This document shows, one piece after another, positions 7,446 through 15,211 of a stretch of 33,518 bases of DNA (positions are counted from its first letter, which is position 1; every line of letters begins with the position of its first letter). This stretch comes from an uncultured Clostridia bacterium (GTDB lineage Bacteria; Bacillota; Clostridia; TANB77; CAG-508), in the NCBI GenBank assembly GCA_944386685.1, contig CALXCA010000024.1:1-33518 (forward strand), in the 5' to 3' direction. The notes under the pieces are model-generated. The model did no database searches and was not told the origin of the DNA. It saw nothing but the letters and a program-made list of their open reading frames with translations. The position numbers and the translations under genes are program-made.

Positions 7446-7816
7446 TAAAATATTGGGTGCTTGTAAAGTTATTCAACAAGTTAAATGAAAAAAGATTTTA
7501 ACGGCCCATATGCTACCCTTTGTGCAGAATTTGCAGAACTGCAAATGAGCCTATAATTATAAATGATGATTGAAAATAAAATGAGAAAGAATTTAAATGC
7601 CAGTTAAAGGTATTATCTAATTACAATTTATATGTTTATTATATTTTATAGTTTAATATCTACATTTATTATTAGGTTATCAAATTAAAATAAAAGATTA
7701 AATTAATTATAGTAAAGGGTAGCAATTTTTTTATAAAATTAAATATATTAGGAAAAATAAAAAATGGAAAGTATATTTTGCTAATATAAAAATTCATATA
7801 AGATTGGAGGATAGAA
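7446..7816. other. non-coding gap with inverted repeats
   Basis: No gene is seen. It contains a perfect 8-bp hairpin (7529-7536/7539-7546) and an 11-bp perfect inverted repeat, TGCTACCCTTT at 7511-7521 with its complement at 7714-7724. About 190 AT-rich bases lie between the arms. It may be the remains of a small mobile repeat or a recombination site. Confidence 0.4.
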
Positions 7817-8116
7817 ATGGAAATAAAAGATACAAAAAATAATTTTGAGTTGATAGTTGCAAGTAGCTTAAGATATGGACTAGGTAGAAGAACATATATA
7901 ACTAGTGTTATACCAGAATTTATAATTGAGAATATGGATATACTTTCAAATAAGATAAAAAAATCAATGATAGAAGATATAAAAGACCAAGAAAGATGGC
8001 GGATATGGAGACGAATGCGACAAGAGAAGTTGGTTGAATTTATTAGAAAAACTAGAAAAAAGTATAGAAAATTCATAACAAGTTATAGAATAAATAATAC
8101 AAATATGATAGAATGA
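7817..8116 (+). CDS. small basic protein of mobile elements
   Basis: 99 residues with TTGGAGGA 8-15 bases before the ATG. The N-terminal half contains SSLRYGLGRRTYITSVIPEF, a segment I associate with short hypothetical proteins of phages and integrative elements. The C-terminal half is strongly basic (RWRIWRRMRQEKLVEFIRK, then TRKKYRK), which suggests nucleic-acid contact. No membrane segment. It lies 29 bases before the AlbA_2-type gene and is probably cotranscribed with it. Confidence 0.6.
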   Translation: MEIKDTKNNFELIVASSLRYGLGRRTYITSVIPEFIIENMDILSNKIKKSMIEDIKDQERWRIWRRMRQEKLVEFIRKTRKKYRKFITSYRINNTNMIE

Positions 8117-8145
8117 TAAAAAATATTTAAGAGGAGTTATCTAAT

Positions 8146-9666
8146 ATGGATAAAGAAAGAGTTTTAGAATTGATTCAAGAATTAAATGAAAAGCAAACAG
8201 AAACTATTTGTATTGAAGCTAAAACAGCAAATAAAGGCAAACCAGAAAAATATTATGATACTGTATCAAGTTTTTCTAATACTATGGGTGGTACAATATT
8301 ATTTGGAGTTGAAGAAACGAAAATTAAAAATAAAACAGTATTTATTCCAGTAGGAGTTCATGATGTAAGTGATTTGCAAAAGCATATAACTAACTTATGT
8401 AGTACAGAATTTGAACCAATTGTAAGACCTGAAATAAGTGTAGTAGATATAGATAATAATAAAATAGTTGTAGTAGAAATTAATGCATTAACTCCAAGAA
8501 ATAAACCTTGCTATTACAAACCAAAAGGATTGCACAATGGTTCATATATACGAGTTGGTGATAGAGATGATCATATGACTGAATATGAAATATATAAGTG
8601 TATTTCATATAGAGAAAATGTAAAAGATGATTTAAAAGCTGTTACGAGAGCAACAATAAAAGATTTGGACGAAAATCTTTTAAATAAATTTATAGTGAAT
8701 GCTAAAATAGACAAGCCTAAATTTGCGGAATTTAGAGATGAAGAAATATTATTGCAATATGGAGTTTTAACACAAGTGGAAGATAAAATATTTCCTACTG
8801 TTGCAGGGCTAATGGTTTTTGGTATATATCCACAAAAGTTCTTTCCACAATGGTTTGTTGCAGCAATAGTAATTCCTGGATTCGAGGTTTCTAACTTGGG
8901 TGAAATTGGACAAAGATTTGATGATAATAAAAGAATTGAAGGCAATATAGCTGAAATGTACCAAGAAACAATAAGTTTTATAAGTAGGAATATGAAGGTC
9001 AAGGTTATTATCAGTGATAAAACAGGGCTTAGAACAGATATAACACAATATCCGATGGATGCACTGAGAGAAGCAATAGCTAATATGATTATTCATAGAG
9101 ATTATAGCGATTTAAAAACAGGTGTATATAGTATGGTTACTATATATAAGGATAGAATTGAATTTAGAAATGTTGGAAATTTATATGGCTCAAATACTTT
9201 AGAATTATTAAAAACAAGAAAAGCAATGGAGGTAAGAAATGAAACTATTGTAAAATTATTAGAAATATTGGGTGGAATAATTGAAAATAGACATACGGGA
9301 ATTTCAACTATGGAAGATAAAATGAAAGAAGCTAAATTACCAGAACCTATATTTATTAATGAAAGAGAAGATTTTGTTGTAACATTCTATAATGGAGAGT
9401 ATCCAGAGTTATATCCTGAAGAATTAAAAAATTATGAAAATATAAAAATGAGCGATAAAACAAGCGATAAAACAAGCGATAAAACAAGCGATAAAATTTT
9501 AGAATATTTAAAACAAAATGAATATATTACAACAAATATTGCAAGTGAATTATTAGAGCTATCACAACAGAGAGCAAGAGCAATATTATCTAAAATGGCA
9601 AAGGATAATTTTATTATTGCTAAGGGCGCAAATAGAAATAGAAAATATATAATAAATAAATTTTAA
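8146..9666 (+). CDS. AlbA_2 (Schlafen-like)/HATPase_c_4 transcriptional regulator-type protein
   Basis: 506 residues. Residues about 18-150 form an AlbA_2 domain (IEAKTA..., then VSSFSNTMGGTILFGVEE), a nucleic-acid-binding fold shared with Schlafen proteins. Residues about 290-400 (ALREAIANMIIHRDYSD, later GIIENRHTGISTMEDKM) match the HATPase_c_4/RecG-like ATP-binding region. A linker of four SDKT repeats (about 436-450) leads to a C-terminal winged helix (ITTNIASELLELSQQRARAI). Such proteins are often annotated as putative transcriptional regulators or RecG-like helicases and are frequent on mobile elements; some AlbA_2 proteins act in phage defence. Ribosome binding site AAGAGGAG before ATG 8146. 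Domain calls are firm, biological role is not. Confidence 0.8.
   Translation: MDKERVLELIQELNEKQTETICIEAKTANKGKPEKYYDTVSSFSNTMGGTILFGVEETKIKNKTVFIPVGVHDVSDLQKHITNLCSTEFEPIVRPEISVVDIDNNKIVVVEINALTPRNKPCYYKPKGLHNGSYIRVGDRDDHMTEYEIYKCISYRENVKDDLKAVTRATIKDLDENLLNKFIVNAKIDKPKFAEFRDEEILLQYGVLTQVEDKIFPTVAGLMVFGIYPQKFFPQWFVAAIVIPGFEVSNLGEIGQRFDDNKRIEGNIAEMYQETISFISRNMKVKVIISDKTGLRTDITQYPMDALREAIANMIIHRDYSDLKTGVYSMVTIYKDRIEFRNVGNLYGSNTLELLKTRKAMEVRNETIVKLLEILGGIIENRHTGISTMEDKMKEAKLPEPIFINEREDFVVTFYNGEYPELYPEELKNYENIKMSDKTSDKTSDKTSDKILEYLKQNEYITTNIASELLELSQQRARAILSKMAKDNFIIAKGANRNRKYIINKF
9451..9498 (+). repeat. four tandem 12-bp repeats in the AlbA_2 gene
   Basis: AGCGATAAAACA is repeated three times and followed by a variant ending in TT (9487-9498). 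It encodes SDKTSDKTSDKTSDK between the ATP-binding region and the winged helix. A 12-bp unit keeps the frame on copy-number change, so it would tune linker length. Confidence 0.9.
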
Positions 9667-9677
9667 TTGTAAGGTTT

Positions 9678-9711
9678 AAAACTATTCCTAAAAATAGGAG
9701 TAGTTTTTTTG
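9678..9711 (+). terminator. terminator after the AlbA_2 gene
   Basis: 13-bp stem (9678-9690 with 9695-9707, one G-T pair), AAAA loop, T7 tail. Confidence 0.85.
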
Positions 9712-9721
9712 CACTTTTATG

Positions 9722-9750
9722 TTGAAAAAGTGAAACAGATATGCTATGAT
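9722..9750 (+). promoter_or_regulatory. promoter of the serine recombinase
   Basis: TTGAAA (9722-9727) and TATGAT (9745-9750), spacer 17. Initiation would be near 9757, so the transcript would contain the whole 100-bp palindrome that follows. Confidence 0.6.
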
Positions 9751-9775
9751 GTAACAGAACGAAAATTTGAAAAAT

Positions 9776-9875
9776 AATTGCGTTTTGGCGTTGTTGAACA
9801 TCACATCGAAAATCCTCAACGTGCAAAAGCACGCCTGCGGTTTTCTCGCTTGTTCGCCTAGCCAAAATCACAATT
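9776..9875. repeat. 100-bp imperfect palindrome before the recombinase
   Basis: Outer arms AATTG (9776-9780) and CAATT (9871-9875) enclose successive matching blocks: TTTTGGC against GCCAAAA, GAACA against TGTTC, CGAAAA against TTTTC, and a centre GTGC-AAAA-GCAC (9821-9832). It is clearly GC-richer than its flanks. It could be a recombination site, a structured 5' leader or a small non-autonomous element. Confidence 0.7.
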
Positions 9876-9920
9876 CTTTTCCAAATTAGTAAGAGCCTAA
9901 AGGAAGGATTGAGATTTATT

Positions 9921-11591
9921 ATGAAAATTGCAGCATATTGTAGGGTATCAACTGAAAAAGAGGCACAAATAGATTCATTAGAAAAGCAAATAGAGTTCTT
10001 TAATGAATTTATAAAAAAGAATAACTATGAGTTGTACAAGCTATATGCAGATGAAGGAATTTCTGGAAAACAAATAAAACACAGAAAACAATTTCAAGCA
10101 ATGATGCAAGATGCAAAAACAAAGAAATTTGACAAAGTAGTTGTTAAAGATGTAAGCCGTTTTGCAAGGAATACAGTAGATTTATTGCAAAGTATAAGAG
10201 AACTAAAATCTTATGGAATACAAGTGGATTTCTTAAATAATGGTGAAGTTATGGAAGGTGGATCAGAATTTATACTAACTATTTTAGGTGCAATGGCACA
10301 GCAAGAAAGTGCCAATATGTCTAAAAGGGTTAAATTCGGAAAAGACATTACAGCTAAAAAAGGTCGAGTACCTAACTTAGTATTTGGTTATGACAAAATA
10401 CCAGGAGAAAAATATACTTTAAAAATAAATGAAGAAGAAGCAAAAATTGTAAAAGAAATATTTGAAAGCTATGTATATAAAGGAATGGGAACAACGAAAA
10501 TTGCTTGGGAATTAAATGATAGAGGAATAAGAACAAAGAAAACAAAGTCAAAATGGGTACAAACTTCTATTGTAAGAATGCTAAAAAATCCAATATATAC
10601 AGGTAGAGTAACAAATAAGAAATCAGAAATTACTGACTTTATAACAGGATCAAGAAAAGATTTACCAGAAGAAGATTGGATTGTTGCTGACAAACCAGAA
10701 ATGAGAATTATATCAGATGAATTATTTAATAGAACGCAAGAAATTTTAGAACAGAGGTCAAATGAATTTAAACTAAACAATAAAAGAGAAAAAACAGAAT
10801 ATGTATTTAGTACACTAATATATTGCAAACATTGTGGTTATTCCTTTAGAAGAATAAGAAGAAAATACACAGAAGATGGCAAAGAATATATAAGGTGGGT
10901 ATGTAGTGGGAGAAACTCAATGGGTGTAAATCATTGCCCTAACACAACTGTAATTGATGAAGAAGAACTTTTAAATGCCATTAAAGAATATCTTAAAAGT
11001 ATAATTTCTAATAAAAAGAACTTTATGAAAGCAGTAGAAAAAGAGTTTGAAAAGATAACAGCATTAAGAGAAAATAATGAAAGAAGTGAAGAAAGCCTAC
11101 TTAAAGAAATAGAAAAAGTAACAGTTAAAAAACAAAAATATATGGAAATGTTCCAAAATGAAGTAATCAATATGCAAGAACTAAAACAATATACAAATCC
11201 ATTAAATGAAGATATATCAAGATTAGAAAGAGAATTAAAGTTAATTACTTCTGAAATAAAAGAAAAAGATGTATTAGAAAAAGAACTAACAAAAACAATA
11301 AGAACGGTTGATGACATTTTAAACAATGACACAATTACAAATGCAATGCTTAAAACAATAATAGATGTTATTGAAGTAGATAGCGAAGGAAATGTAGAAA
11401 TAAGATTAAAATTATTGGATGAAATTGGTACAAACCCTACTGTGATAACTAATTTTGAAGATATTACTACTGATAAAAATAAAGATGGTTCTACCGTTAC
11501 GAAAAGTAACAACGGTACACAAAGATGTAACAGAAAGGCTAATAAAAATAAATTCTGCACTAGCGAGACAAGTAAGAGAAATATTAAATGA
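9921..11591 (+). CDS. large serine recombinase (TnpX/TndX type)
   Basis: 556 residues from ATG 9921 (ribosome binding site AAGGAAGG, rather far upstream). Site-specific recombinase expected to excise and integrate the surrounding element through a covalent serine-DNA intermediate. The resolvase domain starts KIAAYCRVSTEKEAQIDSLE with catalytic Ser10 and includes VKDVSRFARN and the QQESANMSKRVK helix. A 'Recombinase' DNA-binding domain follows (about 165-270). Next come a zinc ribbon (CKHCGYSFRR ... CSGRN ... NHCPN), a long coiled coil (about 385-470) and a beta-rich end. The last 30 or so residues look unnatural, and another frame carries better protein sequence there. It is the last element-type gene before chromosome-like genes, as expected for an integrase next to an end. 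Confidence 0.92.
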   Translation: MKIAAYCRVSTEKEAQIDSLEKQIEFFNEFIKKNNYELYKLYADEGISGKQIKHRKQFQAMMQDAKTKKFDKVVVKDVSRFARNTVDLLQSIRELKSYGIQVDFLNNGEVMEGGSEFILTILGAMAQQESANMSKRVKFGKDITAKKGRVPNLVFGYDKIPGEKYTLKINEEEAKIVKEIFESYVYKGMGTTKIAWELNDRGIRTKKTKSKWVQTSIVRMLKNPIYTGRVTNKKSEITDFITGSRKDLPEEDWIVADKPEMRIISDELFNRTQEILEQRSNEFKLNNKREKTEYVFSTLIYCKHCGYSFRRIRRKYTEDGKEYIRWVCSGRNSMGVNHCPNTTVIDEEELLNAIKEYLKSIISNKKNFMKAVEKEFEKITALRENNERSEESLLKEIEKVTVKKQKYMEMFQNEVINMQELKQYTNPLNEDISRLERELKLITSEIKEKDVLEKELTKTIRTVDDILNNDTITNAMLKTIIDVIEVDSEGNVEIRLKLLDEIGTNPTVITNFEDITTDKNKDGSTVTKSNNGTQRCNRKANKNKFCTSETSKRNIK

Positions 11592-11691
11592 AAACAAAGC
11601 AGAAAGACATATAAGAGGAGGAATGGCAACAAAAATGAAATATCAAAGAAATCACGAAATAAATGTTGACAATCATAAATTTATAAGTTAA
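11485..11691 (+). CDS. alternative-frame C-terminal tail of the recombinase, or a small separate protein
   Basis: In the +1 phase relative to the recombinase, a frame overlaps its last ~100 bases and runs on for another 100. It reads ...VTERLIKINSALARQVRE, then ILNENKAERHIRGGMATKMK, basic and natural-looking. The only ATG near the crossover (11485) has no ribosome binding site. The frames cross near an imperfect hairpin at 11492-11518. It may be the real C-terminus displaced by a frameshift, or the 3' end of a gene into which the element inserted. I cannot decide. Confidence 0.35.
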   Translation: MVLPLRKVTTVHKDVTERLIKINSALARQVREILNENKAERHIRGGMATKMKYQRNHEINVDNHKFIS

Positions 11692-11759
11692 TATTTAAAG
11701 AGAGGAAAAAAACAAAAAGATAATCATTATCCAATTTCCAAAAGAAAGGACTGATTTTA

Positions 11760-12602
11760 ATGAACGTAAGATTAGAAGACAATTACGAAAAAAATAGAAA
11801 ATTAAAAATCATATATATATCAATAATATCTGTATGTATATTAGCTGTATTGATAACTGTTATAGTACAAATAGTTAGAAATATAGATTCAAATGAACCA
11901 CCATCAGTAACAAACGAAAGAGTAAACAAATATAAAGATATGTTTAATGACATATTTGAAAATAAAGTTAATTATTTAGAAAATAATAGTTATAGAATAG
12001 ATAGAATAGACAGTAATCAAGAAATAGTATATACAGGATATAAAGATAAAAACAATAAAATAAGTGATTATAATTTAGATGTTAATATTCCTTACATTAA
12101 TATTCAAAACGAAGTAATAAAAGGCTTTAATGATGAAATAAAAGAAATATTTGAACAAAAAGCTAAAGACATATTAAATACACAAAGACAAAACATAATA
12201 TATTCTGTAAATTATTGTGCATATGTTACAAATAATATTCTATCACTAGTAATAAGATCAAATTTAAAAGAGGGAGAAAATCCTGCAAGAGATATTATTC
12301 AAACATATAATTACGATTTAATAAACCAAAAAGAAGTTTCATTTGAAGATTTACTTGAATTAAAATCTGTTTCTAGATTAGATGCTAGTAGAAAAATAAA
12401 AGCAGAAATTAAAGAAATAGAAACAGAAGTTAATAATATGGCAGAACTAGGATATAATTTATATCCTAGAAACTCTAATGATGAAATTTATGATATAGAC
12501 AATATAACAGAATTCTTTATAGGAGAAGATAATGCACTATATGTTATATTTGCATATGGCAATCAAAATAATACAAGTGAAATGGATATAGTAGTATTAT
12601 AA
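11760..12602 (+). CDS. membrane-anchored RsiV/PdaC-like (DUF3298-type) protein
   Basis: 280 residues. A short cytoplasmic N-terminus is followed by one membrane helix (about 17-42, IIYISIISVCILAVLITVIV). The extracytoplasmic part has the layout of DUF4163/DUF3298 domains, as in the anti-sigma factor RsiV and the deacetylase PdaC: VNIPYINIQNEVIKGFNDEI, then IIQTYNYDLINQKEVSFEDL. Unlike RsiV it has no cytoplasmic anti-sigma domain, so regulation of a sigma factor is not implied. Sensing or binding of wall components outside the cell is possible. Ribosome binding site AAAGGAC before ATG 11760. It ends before a perfect palindromic terminator. Confidence 0.65.
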   Translation: MNVRLEDNYEKNRKLKIIYISIISVCILAVLITVIVQIVRNIDSNEPPSVTNERVNKYKDMFNDIFENKVNYLENNSYRIDRIDSNQEIVYTGYKDKNNKISDYNLDVNIPYINIQNEVIKGFNDEIKEIFEQKAKDILNTQRQNIIYSVNYCAYVTNNILSLVIRSNLKEGENPARDIIQTYNYDLINQKEVSFEDLLELKSVSRLDASRKIKAEIKEIETEVNNMAELGYNLYPRNSNDEIYDIDNITEFFIGEDNALYVIFAYGNQNNTSEMDIVVL

Positions 12603-12611
12603 ATTGTTTGA

Positions 12612-12712
12612 ATGTCTGAATGTTTGGGGTCGGCTCTAAAACATACCTAAGTGTTGGGGTCGGTCCTTTTTTGTCTAGTGGTGGTTGTTGGAGTCGATTA
12701 TAAAATTTAACT
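12612..12712 (+). repeat. degenerate copy of the GGGGTCGGTCC repeat
   Basis: Two TTGGGGTCGG cores (at about 12625 and 12654), a CTTTTTTG stretch, and GTGGTGGTTGTTG followed by TATAAAATTTAA match in the same order one arm of the 327-bp inverted-repeat element at 25460-25786. It looks like a decayed single arm. The rest of the 12603-13055 gap holds two terminators and AT-rich sequence without a gene. Confidence 0.65.
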
Positions 12713-12744
12713 AACATATGGTAAGCAGAAAAATATAGTTACTT

Positions 12745-12778
12745 AAAAAGACCTAAGTTTTAAAACTTAGGTCTTTTT
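12745..12778. terminator. 34-bp perfect palindrome, bidirectional terminator
   Basis: AAAAAGACCTAAGTTTT (12745-12761) is followed at once by its exact complement (12762-12778). The A-run and T-run on the two sides allow termination in both directions, serving the RsiV-like gene on plus and transcripts from the right on minus. Confidence 0.8.
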
Positions 12779-12985
12779 CGAAAATAAAAGGGGATGTTTG
12801 TTTTAATCAGTTTTTACTTTATTTAAGTTTACTGACTATATATAATATACCAACCAAATTTGTTCTTTTTGTGAACTAAAAGTGAAAATTCAAGAAAATA
12901 CAAAATTATAATTTTCTTAAATAATAAAATGTTTTTGTTTAGTGTGGTAATTTAGAAAATTGTTACAGTCTTTAACAAACTTTTT

Positions 12986-13035
12986 GTTAAAAAGTAGAGC
13001 TAGTATTGAATTAAAGATTTAATTCAATACTAGCT
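12986..13035 (-). terminator. htrA: terminator of htrA
   Basis: Perfect 18-bp stem (12998-13015 with 13018-13035, two-base loop) 20 bases after the htrA stop, followed on the minus strand by CTACTTTTTAAC. A second hairpin (12970-12978/12982-12990) lies just beyond. Confidence 0.85.
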
Positions 13036-13055
13036 TAATTTCAATAATATTATAA

Positions 13056-14300
13056 TTAAGGAGTTTCTTCTAAAGTTACAGTAAGTTCACGTTCTTCACC
13101 ATTTCTAGTAACAACTAAAGTCATTGTTTCTCCAATTTGATGAGAATTTTTAACTTCATTTAAATCATCCATATCTTCAACGTCTTTTCCGTCAGCTTTT
13201 ATAATAACATCACCAGGTTTTACTCCAGCTTTTTCTGCGGGAGAGAAATCTTCAACACTTTTTACATAAACACCAATCTCTAAATTTTCTTGTTTAGAAA
13301 GTTCCTCATCAATATTAATACCAGTTATACCAATATAAGGTCTTAAAACTTTTTTATGATCAATTAATTGATCTATAACATCAAGAGTTGAATTAATTGG
13401 AATAGCAAATCCTATACCCTCAACACCTGAGCCAGAAAGTTTTAAAGTATTAATACCAATAACTTGACCATCACTATTTACTAATGCACCACCACTATTA
13501 CCAGAGTTGATAGCTGCATCTGTTTGAATACATGTGTAAACAACACCATCAGATTCAACCTGTCTATTTACTGCACTAATAATTCCTTGAGTAACAGTTG
13601 TGTCTAGTCCAAGAGGGCTACCTACAGCCATTACGAATTCACCAACAACTGCTTGATCAGAATCTGCAAATTCGGCAGCTGTTAAACCATCTTTTTCTAT
13701 TTTTAATACTGCTAAATCTGTTTGAGAATCTTGACCTACAACTGTTGCATCAAAAGTAGCATCATCACCATATGTTTCACTATTTAATTTTACTTTTATA
13801 GAAGTTGCTTTTGATAATTCATAATAAGAATAAGAAGAAGTAGAAGAAGTATCTACAACATGGTTATTAGTTACTATGTAACCATCTTCACTAATTATAA
13901 TTCCTGAACCAGTAGCTTGTGCAGTGGCTGTTTGTGGTGAACCAAATCCAAAAAATGAATTTGTTGTAACATTATAATTAACTTCTATACCAACAATTGA
14001 TGGTAAAATTTTATTTGCTGCAAAAACAGCAGTATTAGAAAAATTTGAAAGTGAGATTAAATTTGTAGTTGTACCACTTGTACTTGGTGTTGATGTTTGG
14101 ACAGAAGTAGTTTTACCAACTAGTTTTTCCTTAATACCAGGAACTCCAAAACAAGTTCCAATTACTACAGAACATCCAACAATACCACTTAAAAATGGTA
14201 AAATAATGCTTTTTCCAAAATTAAAATTATTTTTCTTTTTAAAATCAGAATTTAAAGTTTTACTTGAAATAACTTCAAATCCATTATTATTTCCTTCCAT
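13056..14300 (-). CDS. htrA: membrane-anchored HtrA/DegP-type serine protease with PDZ domain
   Basis: 414 residues. It degrades or refolds damaged proteins at the outer face of the membrane. A cytoplasmic N-terminus is followed by a membrane helix (about 31-53, SIILPFLSGIVGCSVVIGTC), a Ser/Thr-rich linker and the trypsin-like domain. The catalytic triad is visible: H147 in YIVTNNHVVD, D195 in SQTDLAVLKI, S269 in NSGNSGGALV. One PDZ domain covers about 320-412 (LRPYIGITGINI, then PAEKAGVKPGDVIIKADG). Length and layout are those of Bacillota HtrA/HtrB. Start ATG 14300 is fixed by AGGAGGT (14308-14314). It is a single gene divergent from rnhB. In relatives such genes are stress-induced; no specific operator is visible here. 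Confidence 0.93.
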   Translation of the reverse strand: MEGNNNGFEVISSKTLNSDFKKKNNFNFGKSIILPFLSGIVGCSVVIGTCFGVPGIKEKLVGKTTSVQTSTPSTSGTTTNLISLSNFSNTAVFAANKILPSIVGIEVNYNVTTNSFFGFGSPQTATAQATGSGIIISEDGYIVTNNHVVDTSSTSSYSYYELSKATSIKVKLNSETYGDDATFDATVVGQDSQTDLAVLKIEKDGLTAAEFADSDQAVVGEFVMAVGSPLGLDTTVTQGIISAVNRQVESDGVVYTCIQTDAAINSGNSGGALVNSDGQVIGINTLKLSGSGVEGIGFAIPINSTLDVIDQLIDHKKVLRPYIGITGINIDEELSKQENLEIGVYVKSVEDFSPAEKAGVKPGDVIIKADGKDVEDMDDLNEVKNSHQIGETMTLVVTRNGEERELTVTLEETP

Positions 14301-14432
14301 AATTAAGACCTCCTAAAAATTTATGGCAAGATAAATAATTAAAACACTTTAATAATAATATTTACCTTGTTTTTTATCATTATAAGAATACATTATAAAT
14401 GTGAAAATTTTGTGAAAGCAAAGTAAATTATA

Positions 14433-14461
14433 TTGATATTTTATATAAATTATTGTAGAAT
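14433..14461 (+). promoter_or_regulatory. rnhB: rnhB promoter
   Basis: TTGATA (14433-14438) and TAGAAT (14456-14461), spacer 17. The transcript would begin about 15 bases before the recurrent CCTTT leader motif. Confidence 0.6.
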
Positions 14462-14480
14462 AATCATATAAATTTAAATT

Positions 14481-14525
14481 TGTGTGCCTTTAGAGTAAAG
14501 CGAGAAAGGAATTGAATTTATAATG
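14481..14525 (+). promoter_or_regulatory. recurrent 5' leader motif, copy A (rnhB)
   Basis: GTGTGCCTTTAGAG...GAGAAAGGAATTGAATTT immediately before ATG 14523. CTTTA/TAAAG can form a small hairpin, and the AGAAAGGA at its 3' side is the ribosome binding site. The same arrangement precedes the pilin-like gene, asnS and the Ger(x)C gene. Confidence 0.6.
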
Positions 14526-15149
14526 AAAGAAAAAGAAGAAGAAAGACTCAAAAATTTAAAGAAATATGAAGAAGAACTTAGAAAAAAAGATTTTAAATAT
14601 ATATGCGGAATAGATGAAGCAGGAAGAGGACCTTTAGCAGGACCTGTTGTAGTTGCAAGTGTAATAATGCCAGAAAATTCTATGATTGAAGGAATTAATG
14701 ACTCAAAAAAGGTATCTGAAAAGAAAAGAGAAAAATTATATGATTTAATTTTAGAAGAAGCTATAAGTTATGGGGTAGGAATAATTGGACAAGATGAAAT
14801 AGATGAAATAAATATTTTAAATGCAACAAAAAAAGGACTAACAATGTCATTAGAACAATTAACACAAAAGCCAGATCTTATTTTAGTTGATGCACTATCA
14901 AAAATTAATACGTTAGGAATACCATATGAATCAATAATAAAAGGAGACGCAAAATGTTACTCTATTGCATCTGCATCAATAATTGCAAAAGTTACAAGGG
15001 ACAGAATTATGAGAGAATGGGATAAAGTTTTTCCACAATATGGTTTTGCTACACATAAAGGCTATGGAACATCTGCACATATTAAAGCAATAAAAGAATA
15101 TGGACCTTGCCCAATTCATAGAGAAACTTTTATAAAACATTTTGTATAA
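14523..15149 (+). CDS. rnhB: ribonuclease HII
   Basis: 208 residues. Cleaves RNA, including single ribonucleotides, from RNA-DNA hybrids in the cytoplasm. The signature GIDEAGRGPLAGPVV holds the first two catalytic acids (D31, E32). D123 lies in LILVDAL, and the fourth acid is in IIAKVTRDR (D160). The C-terminal GYGTSAHIKAI and GPCPIHRETF segments are also typical. A highly charged 25-residue N-terminal extension precedes the core, common in Bacillota enzymes. Ribosome binding site AGAAAGGAA sits at the end of the recurrent leader motif. The pilin-like gene follows 59 bases later with its own copy of that motif. Confidence 0.95.
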   Translation: MKEKEEERLKNLKKYEEELRKKDFKYICGIDEAGRGPLAGPVVVASVIMPENSMIEGINDSKKVSEKKREKLYDLILEEAISYGVGIIGQDEIDEINILNATKKGLTMSLEQLTQKPDLILVDALSKINTLGIPYESIIKGDAKCYSIASASIIAKVTRDRIMREWDKVFPQYGFATHKGYGTSAHIKAIKEYGPCPIHRETFIKHFV

Positions 15150-15162
15150 TATAAAATAACAA

Positions 15163-15211
15163 TACTATGTATGCCTTTAAGCAAGGCAAGAAAGGAATGG
15201 ATTTTTAAATG
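15163..15211 (+). promoter_or_regulatory. recurrent 5' leader motif, copy B (pilin-like gene)
   Basis: CTATGTATGCCTTTAAGC then AAGGCAAGAAAGGAATGG, ending at ATG 15209. GCCTT (15172-15176) pairs with AAGGC (15183-15187), and the ribosome binding site AAGAAAGGA follows. Confidence 0.6.

Noticed and set aside
7672..8076. 134-codon minus-strand frame opposite the small basic protein gene
   Set aside because: Phe/Ile/Ser-rich, no ribosome binding site, and it overlaps a plus-strand gene with a good one.
9620..9871. Minus-strand 83-codon frame before the recombinase
   Set aside because: It runs through a terminator and the 100-bp palindrome and has no initiation signal.
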